Assembly: GCF_022965805.1 (NCBI RefSeq)
Contig: NC_133117.1
Location: 12,672,183-12,736,182, forward strand
Reading direction: 5' to 3'
Source of the DNA: Primulina eburnea
Taxonomy: Eukaryota > Streptophyta > Magnoliopsida > Lamiales > Gesneriaceae
DNA length: 64,000 bases
Position numbers and translations under genes: made by a program. A model generated the notes under the pieces. That model was not told the origin of the DNA and searched no databases. It worked only from the letters and a program-made list of their open reading frames with translations. How positions within the stretch are numbered: the first letter of the stretch is position 1; every line of letters starts with the position of its first letter. Positions 56,521 to 64,000 of this stretch are shown piece after piece.

Positions 56521-57489
56521 TGATAGGATCGTTTATTGACTAAGGAGTGTTTAGAAGGGGGGGTTGAATAAACACTTCTATGAATTTAAAAGTTCTTTGA
56601 AAAAGATAGTTCAGTTTTATTACAAACTGAACTAAATATCCCGTCGGTCAATAACAATCAGTTAAACTGAATAAGCAGTTGCGGAAAATAAACTGATTGA
56701 AAGATAGAATATCTAACTGAAATGAAAGTCTGCAGTAAAGACAACACAATATGTTTCTGGATGTTCGGAGATTTGAATAACTCCTACGTCACCCATTCTA
56801 TCTCAAGGATAGGATATTCACTAAAAGACTTTGATCGAGTACAACACTTGTACAGAATCACTTCAGTTAGGACTTATCTATTGCCTAAACTGAAACTCTT
56901 AGTATAATACAATGATCTCTGTAAGTAACTGAACTTTAGCACTTGTTGAATTATCAATATTACAGAGTGCTAGTTTGCTCAACTTGTAGCCTTGATTGCT
57001 ACGAATAAGTCTAATAAGAGTGAACTGAGATTTTGACAGAGTAATAGCAAGTTTGAAATTGATAGATCGTTATTTCTTCAACTGCTCTTTTGTCATATTT
57101 ATAGACTTGTCTTTCAACGGTAACTTTGAATTTATGTATCCGTTGATTGCTTCTTCAATATTCCTTTGGGAAATGTTCTCTTCACTGATTGTGATACGGC
57201 GTCTTAAATGCAATAGCCGAAACACATTGTTCTATGTTGTAGTGATCGAGGTGCGACTTTCCATATTCAGTTGCTGATATGATCTTTCCCGAGGTATCTT
57301 CAGTTGAGAGATTTTAATATTTTCGGCTGAATGTTTTAACTGATCAGTTCTCAACTGATCAGTTTGTGTTAACTAATTTCAGTTGATAAGTCCAGCTGTC
57401 GAATCAGCTGCCGAATTTGCTTTCGCGTATTAGATGATTTAATCGATTGATTTATGTTTTTGTCAAACTCCAGAATTTAGTTTCCAACA
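56521..57489 (-). mobile_element. 5' LTR of the copia
   Basis: 969 bp, near-identical to the 3' LTR, ending TTTCCAACA on the plus strand and followed by the target duplication CTATC. Promoter of the sense transcript should lie here. Confidence 0.95.
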
Positions 57490-57556
57490 CTATCACACAT
57501 ATATATACCATGCATGAATTCGACGAGGTGGCACAATTTCCGCAAAACACGTATCA

Positions 57557-57759
57557 CCGCGGGTGCGGTAGGTGTAACACCGCGGGTGCGCTCATGCTTC
57601 GACAATCTTATCTATTCTGAAATTGCACGACCGCGGGTGCGGTCATGTCACCGCGGGTGCGGTAACGCTTGCACCGCGGGTGCGGTCACCCTTCGGTAAA
57701 ACTGTCCAAGTTTCTGTTCATGCACCGCGGGTGCGGTACATGCAAGGCCGCAGGTGCGG
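57557..57759. repeat. CCGCGGGTGCGG array, 7 copies
   Basis: Near-palindromic 12-mers at 57557, 57580 (last base changed), 57631, 57651, 57674, 57725 and 57748 (CCGCAGGTGCGG). Starts repeat at ~94 bp (57557/57651, 57580/57674, 57631/57725), so there is a higher-order unit with three motifs. It lies inside the solo LTR 43868-57902, 140-350 bp from its right end. Confidence 0.95.
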
Positions 57760-57902
57760 TGTTGCTTCGGCAACACACTCTGAAATTCAAAATAAATTTC
57801 CACACATTATCTTAAATCGTGTCTCAGTTGACTCTTTCGTAATCACGTTAAATTATATGTCAATAATCCTTGATTAACCGTGATAATTTCTCGGGCATTA
57901 TA

Positions 57903-60308
57903 GGTTTAGCCTCTTGCGCTGTCCAAGCTAGCTCATTGGTCCCCACCCCTCGTCTCCTCAAAGTCATCCTCACCTGCATCGATCAAGTCTAGTGAGTCTA
58001 AAGACTCAACATGTATAAACTAGAGATAGCAAGTACTACATAATAAAACCACATGCATCTTTAAAGTAGGGCATACATACCTGAAACTTGAACGTAAAAA
58101 CATAAACATACTTGAAACTTGAACATAGTAACATAAATGTAGACGTGCCATGATCATAAAACTTTTCTTAAATATACTTGCATCATATATACTTGAGCAT
58201 ACATAACGTCATTTTGCGTAGAGATATGTTTCAAAGCAAGTGACCCATAAATAAATGTGCCTGATCAAACTAAACCACAGTACTGTGCTAGCAGGGAAAG
58301 TCCACTACCACATACATGAGATTCCCGATCATGCTTTACCGGGTGGATTGGTCCAAGGTCATGCTTTACCGATTTCCAATCCTGGTCTAAACTCGATCAT
58401 GATTTATCAGGGTAGAGAGGTCCTCGGACACGTTCACCGACTTCTAAATCCGTTCATAATTTGGTCACAAGACATTTAGCATACCTCAAAAACATAAAAT
58501 TATTTTCTTTTTCACGTCGAACATACTTACCTAGCGTTGAGAGATTCGTTGGATCTCGCTTGGGGCCACTGCTGCACATAATAACATGAGTTTGAATCCT
58601 ATCTTACATAACTTAGACGTATAGTCATGCTCTCACCCAAAAATGACAAATTTCGTTATGACGTTCTAAATCTCTCGGGACTTGATCTTGTTTAATCATC
58701 GTACTAAATCATTACATCAAATCCCAAAACTATCCCTAAAAAAATTATAATAATAATTTTTTTTAAAAAAAGGAGAAGCACCTCGTGTAAGGGTTCGGGT
58801 CGTGGTTCTTGTAGGTGCTGGAAATTCACATTTCGAAGGAAAAGAGCACGGACCTCGTGTCAGGGTCCGGCTAAGGGTCCGTGTAGGTGCTGGAATTGTA
58901 AACCAAGGGAGAAACACTACATTTATGGCTTATTTCTCCTAACTCAATCATACGGACCGTGAACCAATGCCCCGAGACCCATCCTAGGATGCTATGTCAC
59001 TTATTCAAACTCAAACAAACGCCCCAAAACAACAACGCATCACAAACAACGTAACCCAATCCGTGAACTCGACATTTGACCCCATCGATGTGATCCGACA
59101 CACCAAAAACCATCCCAAAATCATACTCAACATACTTAAATGCAGCAGCGAACACTCGTCGATCCCCAACAAAGCCTGCAACAATAAAACTTCAAGAACG
59201 CATTTTCAGAAATCACAGTTTGAGCAGTCCCACGAAAACAATCATAACACAATCATTTCTCATCCAAATATTTTGAATTTACTGTCAAATCGAAGGTATC
59301 AAAAATTTCTACGTTTTATATGTTGAAAGGTTTTCCATAAAATCCACCGAAAAAGCGCAGTATTTCAAATGACAACGAATTTTGAGTTTCCAGATCTAAA
59401 ATCGTTTCAAAATCGATCCAACCAATTTTTTTCTCAAACTTTGTACAACATACATGAATTTTTACACATATTAAACATAAAAACAAATACTATGACAAGA
59501 TCGATACATAAACAAAAGAATATACATGTCTTTTGATATTTAAAATTACCGAACCGACGATACCGAAGCGGGAAAGATGCGAGGTTGATTCGGAACGAAC
59601 GTGGCATGATTTTTCTTGAATAAAACCCTACGAAAAATGCTGGAAAAATTCAGAGGAGGGGGCGGCTGCTGGGAGACTCAAGGAACCCTAAATTTTCTTC
59701 TAAAAAAATATGATATGAAAGGTATATGTGCATGTTGTGTGAATAGGCGTGTATGTGTGTGTTAGTGGTGTGTGTGCGTGAGTTTAGATAGTGGGGAGGG
59801 GATTAGGGGGTTTAATTAGAGAAAAATAAATTTTTTAATTAGATAATTATCATGCTAATTAAAATACTAACTAAATTATCCAATTAATTAAAATCTAACC
59901 CATACAAATGTTGAATAAAATCCCCTGGCTTAAAAATATGAAATGCACAAGTGATACATCTTTAAAAGTTTTAAATCATAAAATCACCAAATTATTAAAT
60001 TAGTCTTTTAAAATTCTAAAAATTAAAAAAAATCTTTTAAAATGCCCAAACCATAACTTAAAATAAAATGCCACATTTTAAAATTGCCAAAAATTGTCAC
60101 CGGTCTCTTTTCCTCGATCCCGCATCGAATATTCACCTGAAAATGAAACTCAAGAATCATTTTAATGTGCATCACATAAACATAAATAATTTAAAATAAT
60201 GCAAAGAAATTAATCATGCATTGCTAAAAATAATTTTAAACTTAAATAAATAATTTAGCAATTTAAATAAATGCTTGTGTTTTACGTGTACTGAATTTGG
60301 GCTCTACA
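57903..60308 (-). mobile_element. Right LTR of the array, second part
   Basis: Continuation of 43629-43867 after the solo LTR, to the end GGGCTCTACA. Hairpin cluster 58326-58430 (stems decayed: CCCGAT/ACCGGG, CTCGAT/ATCAGG), GC-rich patch 58785-58900 (AGGGTCCGTGTAGGTGCTGG words, the same as at 32060-32170), GT-rich tract ~59735-59785. No gene. The next element begins 2 bp later at 60311. Confidence 0.85.
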
Positions 60309-60599
60309 CGTGTGGGGACCCGGGCTCTAATTCTTTTTCTTGGGATTAAATGGATCGTTATTATAAAACATGGGTCAAATTTTCGCTTTTTACATAAAAA
60401 CACCTGTAACCAAACAATCATACATTCTTTATTTAATTTACAACATACAACATACAATACATGTCTTATTCTGTATGTTCTCAACTAACCAGTAATAAAA
60501 GACATTACATAATAAAAGACAACTACTGGTCCATCTGCTATGCCCGTGATCTCCACGCTAACACGATCATCTCTGTCTCGACCCAGATCCTGCCCCACC

Positions 60600-60631
60600 T
60601 GTTGTTATGCACACATACAGACATAACAACA
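60600..60631. other. Perfect 10-bp hairpin in LTR
   Basis: TGTTGTTATG (60600-60609), 12-base loop, CATAACAACA (60622-60631), directly followed by CCGG-AAAA-CCGG (60633-60644). The same structure is at 63142-63173. Confidence 0.85.
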
Positions 60632-61837
60632 GCCGGAAAACCGGTGAGAACAAATCCCAGTATAAACATGTATACATGCAGTAAAACAATCTAAAACATG
60701 CAACATGCTAATATGAATGACATGCATATATAATCATGCAATGCGAGTCTAATCATGTCTAGATGCGACTCGACTAGAACTCTAGGGATCCCTTTGTGAA
60801 TAAAACGTCACTGGCTGTTACCTACCCTACCAATCGAGGTGCTGTACGTCTTATTCCTAGACTTCGGCCTGATCTGTATCCGCGTCTACAATAGGGCGGT
60901 GATCTTCCCCTAAGCTGAGATATCGCCGAACATCTAGTAGTCTGCCTGATCTCCAGACTGCCCTATCTTAATGCATGAATACAAAATCTGTAAACAAGCA
61001 TAATGCAATGCTACACGATCTGTAAACAAAGCATAGCAAGATCTGCATACAAGTTCTATAAACCAATCTATAACAATCATAATCATATCAAGGTATGAAC
61101 AATAAAACAAGTATGTGATTTTGGTTGGGAAACTCAAATGTGATCTCATTTGAGTCGTGATTCCCCAAACAAAACATGTACTATACCTTGCGTCGTAGAG
61201 TCGCTGTCACGGTCGCCAATACGAATCTGAAATGGAAATGTGAATACGCACTCTATCAATTTCTAATCTAAATCAACACATAACCAAGTCACTACGTGAT
61301 CTTGATACAATTTGACGGCATAACGACGTAATTCTCGATACCGGTCAATCCAAATCTTAACAGATATCAACATTATCTCATCCTCAATCATTCTAATTCA
61401 TAACCCAATACAATATCCATCCAAAACACAATAAATCCTATCCCAACAATTCATAAATCATACTGAAATTCATAGGAAATGCATATGATATCCTTTCTTT
61501 GATCCGTTTACAAATATATCATGCTCAATATGCCAAGAACACAATATAACTATCATATTCTCATTTCCCCAATATCTGAATTTCAAAACTTACTGAAATC
61601 GAATAAACTTACATCACTTTGTAGATAATGAAGAGAGAAGCTCAAAATCGAAGTCGGATTTGAATTTGGGTTGCTAAATCTTGCAAAATCACAATTTGAA
61701 AATGGAAAATAAGTTGGAAGCTTTTCTCCTCCGAAACTATCGATTCTTGTTGCTGAAATGAAGAGAATTTCGAGACAAATCATATATATACTTTGCATGT
61801 TTCGAACACATGGCTTGTTCTTTGCAATACACGTCTC

Positions 61838-62095
61838 GCGCATATGCGCGGCATTACTCGCGCATATGCGCCGAACCTACTGTCTCGGCAGATATAGCAC
61901 TCGCGCATATGCGCCACTAAACTCGCGCATATGCGCCAATGGTTCTGGACGCTCCGCGCATATGCGCCACTACTCTCGCGCATATGCGCCAAGGCTACTG
62001 TACATGTCGCGCATATGCGCCACTCTTTCCGCGCATATGCGCCAATGCTATTGGAATTCTCATGCATATGCGCGCATTCCTTCGCGCATATGCGC
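61838..62095. repeat. GCGCATATGCGC palindrome array, 10 copies
   Basis: Perfect 12-bp palindromes start at 61838, 61860, 61903, 61925, 61956, 61978, 62009, 62031 and 62084, with one imperfect copy at 62062. Distances alternate 22 and 31 (one of 43), so pairs repeat at 53 bp. It lies 150-410 bp from the LTR start in the element's own sense. Confidence 0.97.
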
Positions 62096-62246
62096 CATAG
62101 CTTCAGCCTTACTCATTCTTTTGACTATCTTTCACATCGTTGTTATACATTTCCCTTTCTTTTCTAGTCCAATGAAATACATCTACAATCATCTTAATTA
62201 TCAACAAATCCATCTGATTATGATAACTAAATCTTCGAGCCTTACA

Positions 62247-62262
62247 TTTCTCCCCCTCTAAG
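62247..62262 (-). other. Polypurine tract of the third gypsy family
   Basis: Minus strand CTTAGAGGGGGAGAAA immediately beside the LTR end. Confidence 0.88.
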
Positions 62263-62345
62263 AAATGATTTCGTCCTCGAAATTGTAGATAATCACTTAA
62301 AGTACAACAAGATGCAATACAAGCAAAAGTTAACAATTACATACA

Positions 62346-62828
62346 TCATGTAAATAACTCGGGATGTTTCTGTCTCATACTTGCTTCTGTTTCCCAAGTC
62401 GCTTCCTCAATGCCATGACGACTCCACTGAACTTTCACGAGTGGAATATTCTTCGTTCTGAGCTTCTTTTTTTTCCGATCAAGAATCTGTATCGGTTGTT
62501 CCACATAGCTCAATGTCTGATCAAGTTCAGCTTCGTCAGGTTGAATGACATGAGAAATATCTGGCATATATCTTCGTAACATCGATACATGAAACACGTC
62601 ATGTATTCCGGATAGAGAAGGAGGAAGTGCAAGTCGATAAGCTCGATCGCCAATCTTCTCAAGAATCTCGTAAGGACCAATGTATCGAGGAGATAGTTTC
62701 CCGCGTTTGCCAAATCGAACAACGCCTCTGAATGGAGAAATCTTTAAGAATACTCTATCTCCCGCCTCGAATACTAACGGTCTACGTCTGATATTGGCAT
62801 ACTTTGCTTGTCGATCTTGTGCTGTCTT
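62346..62828 (-). pseudogene. Gypsy pol C-terminus: integrase end and chromodomain-like region
   Basis: An open minus-strand frame of about 160 codons ending at 62346, truncated on the right by an LTR at 62829. It starts inside integrase (TAQDRQAKYANIRRRP, GDRVFLKISPFRGVVRFGK), has the GPY motif (RYIGPYEILEKIGDRAYRLA), FHVSMLRRYMPD, and the chromodomain-like end (IPLVKVQWSRHGIEEATWE). No lesions in this part, so the element was recently intact. Frames extending past 62828 use LTR sequence and are not pol. Integrase inserts the cDNA; a chromodomain directs insertion to marked chromatin. Confidence 0.88.
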
Positions 62829-64000
62829 TGTGGGGACCCGGGCTCTAATTCTTTTTCTTGGGATTAAATGGATCATTAACATAAAATGTGGGTCAAATTT
62901 TCGCTTTTTAACATTCAATCAAATGTTACTAACTAGGCATAAAACATGTCTCTATTTTATTACATTAGCATAATATACAAATATAAAATACAAGTCTTGT
63001 TCTTACAACTAGTGTCCAGTACCATCTATAAACAACGGTAGTACAAGTCTAGCCAAAAGAACCACTAGTCCTCTGCTGCGCCCGAGATCACCACGCTATG
63101 TCCATCGCTCATCTCTGTCGTGACCCAGATCCTGCCCCACCTGTTGTTATGCACACATACAGACATAACAACAGCCGGAAAACCGGTGAGAACAAATCCC
63201 AGTATAAACATGTAACACGCATATAAACAATCTAAACATGAAACATGCTAATATGAATGTCATTCATATAAAATCATGCAATGTGAATCTAATCATGTCT
63301 AGACTCGACTCGACTAGAACTCTAGGGATCCCGTTGTGAATAAGACGTCACTGGCTGTCACCTACCCTACCAATCGAGGTGCTGTACGTCTTATTCCTAG
63401 ACTTCGGCCTGCTCTGTATCCACGTCTACAAAGGGGCGGTGATCTTCCCCTAAGCTGAGATATCGCCGAACATCTAGTAGTCTGCCTGATCTCCAGACTG
63501 CCCTATCTTAATGCATGAATACAAAATCTGTAAACAAGCATAATGCAATGCTACACGATCTGTAAACAAAGCATAGCAAGATCTGCATACAAGTTCTATA
63601 AACCAATCTATAACAATCATAATCATATCAAGGTATGAACAATAAAACAAGTATGTGATTTTGGTTGGGAAACTCAAATGTGATCTCATTTGAGTCGTGA
63701 TTCCCCAAACAAAACATGTACTATACCTTTCGTCGTAGAATCGCTGTCACGGTCGCCAATACGAATCTGAAATGGAAATGTGGATACGCACTCTATCAAT
63801 TTCTAATCTAAATCAACACGTAACCAAGTCACTACATGATCTCAATAAAATCTGACGGCATAACGACGTAATTCTCGATACCGATCAATCCAATTCTCAA
63901 CAGATATCAACACTATCTTATTCTCAATCATAATCCAATACAATATTCATCCAAAACACAATAATTCTATCCCAACAATTCATAAACCATACTGAAATTC
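62829..64000 (-). mobile_element. Second copy of the third gypsy LTR, partial
   Basis: TGTGGGGACCC start at 62829 and close similarity to 60311-61480 throughout; some blocks (e.g. 60934-61149 and 63474-63689) look almost identical. It runs off the window. It interrupts integrase of its own family; the preceding five bases are GTCTT, expected again at its far end. Confidence 0.9.

Larger units (their letters stand above)
45577..57489 (-). mobile_element. Complete Sirevirus-like Ty1/copia element with extra genes
   Basis: 11,913 bp with LTRs of 970 and 969 bp, perfect 5-bp duplication CTATC (45572-45576 and 57490-57494), iMet PBS and PPT. Order in its own sense: 5' LTR 56521-57489, PBS, gag, protease, integrase, RT, RNase H (ending 51244), then a 4.4-kb accessory region, PPT, 3' LTR 45577-46546. 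Protease-integrase-RT order is the copia order. Large size, iMet PBS, and an extra frame after pol point to the Sirevirus (SIRE/Maximus) lineage. By eye the LTRs differ by about 10 substitutions and one indel, so insertion is recent. Confidence 0.95.
43868..57902 (-). mobile_element. Solo LTR of the TGTGAGGACCCGG family, split by a copia
   Basis: LTR sequence is 43868-45576 and 57495-57902, about 2.1 kb net. Flanks are GGTTC (43863-43867) and GGTTT (57903-57907), a duplication with one mismatch. It begins like the LTRs at 60311 and 62829 and shares with them the conserved hairpin near CCCCACCTGTTGT, so it is a related family. It carries a 20-bp tandem repeat (44545-44804) and a GC-rich array (57557-57759). 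The last base pair reads TA rather than CA. Minus orientation is inferred from the 60311 family. Confidence 0.8.
6931..60308 (-). mobile_element. Tandem chromovirus array: three LTRs, two bodies
   Basis: With later insertions removed, the order is LTR (6931-9133), body A (9134-12384 plus 28784-29520), shared LTR (29521-36323), body B (36324-40349 plus 43558-43628), LTR (43629-43867 plus 57903-60308). All are in minus orientation and of one family: chromovirus-type gypsy with tRNA-iMet PBS and a chromodomain-like pol end. An array sharing the middle LTR is what unequal recombination between element copies produces. Left flank ATTAC and right flank CG... do not give a clean duplication, so the outer ends may not come from one insertion. 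Confidence 0.7.
60311..62246 (-). mobile_element. 3' LTR of a third gypsy family (TGTGGGGACCCGGG)
   Basis: 1,936 bp from TGTGGGGACCC to CCTTACA, with PPT and pol to the right, so it is the 3' LTR of a minus element. It contains a conserved hairpin (60600-60631) and the GCGCATATGCGC array (61838-62095). Apparent frames in the array are by-products of the repeat. A second copy begins at 62829. Confidence 0.9.

Noticed and set aside
57514..57877. Small open frames over the CCGCGGGTGCGG array
   Set aside because: Low-complexity by-product of the repeat inside an LTR.
60934..61149. 71-codon frame that appears unchanged at 63474-63689
   Set aside because: Conservation is explained by two recent copies of the same LTR; non-coding LTR sequence around it is equally similar.
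61838..62095. CRISPR-like look of evenly spaced palindromes
   Set aside because: The DNA is plant, the spacers are not uniform CRISPR-length unique spacers, the array is inside an LTR, and no cas genes exist.
61758..62261. Open frames of 167, 95 and 78 codons over the palindromic array, on both strands
   Set aside because: They exist because the repeat lacks stops; the peptides are translations of GCGCATATGCGC (RAYAP, AHMR-like words) and have no independent support.

Overview
The window is plant nuclear DNA made almost entirely of nested LTR retrotransposons. I found no convincing host gene, tRNA gene or complete rRNA gene. The evidence is Ty3/gypsy chromovirus gag-pol, Athila-type gypsy and Sirevirus-like Ty1/copia sequence, primer-binding sites matching plant initiator-Met tRNA, an Athila-type PBS, and a Cassandra-like 5S-bearing miniature element. 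A eudicot is likely. From memory the 884-aa protein at 46766-49420 recalls predicted proteins of Gesneriaceae (Lamiales), but the species cannot be fixed from sequence alone.

Layout. 1-1408: two copia fragments, an LTR end (1-232) lying in the gag of a second copia (gag 233-382, PBS, LTR 429-1408). 1409-3984: Athila-type gag, PBS and 5' LTR, minus strand, cut into the integrase of a gypsy pol remnant (3985-6007). 6008-6930: LTR-like remnant. 6931-60308: a minus-strand chromovirus array with three LTRs and two bodies (LTR 6931-9133; body 9134-29520; shared LTR 29521-36323; body 36324-43628; LTR 43629-60308), into which younger elements have jumped. Insertions with matching 5-bp target-site duplications read by eye are: a full plus-strand gypsy 12385-28778 (TAGGG); an Athila-type solo LTR 29815-31332 (ACTGG); a gypsy solo LTR 32292-34984 (CAAAC); a gypsy solo LTR 40350-43557 (TGTAA); a solo LTR 43868-57902 (GGTTC/GGTTT, one mismatch); and inside that a complete copia 45577-57489 (CTATC). 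60311-64000: two copies of another gypsy LTR family, the second inside the integrase of the first.

The most interesting object is the 11.9-kb Sirevirus-like copia. Its LTRs differ by roughly 1%. Its gag-pol has about nine disabling lesions, yet a 4.4-kb cassette between RNase H and the 3' LTR keeps three open frames: a sense 884-aa protein with a C-terminal coiled coil, and two short antisense frames (132 and 140 aa) that look like diverged duplicates and each have a TATA-like box 46-51 bp before the ATG. The 884-aa frame and the first antisense frame are divergent across a 587-bp spacer containing a G-box.

The second theme is structure inside the LTRs. Several gypsy LTRs hold a different GC-rich repeat array at what looks like the same relative position, and they carry short hairpins whose stems show compensatory base changes between copies. 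Frame and lesion positions were read by eye and may be off by a few bases.
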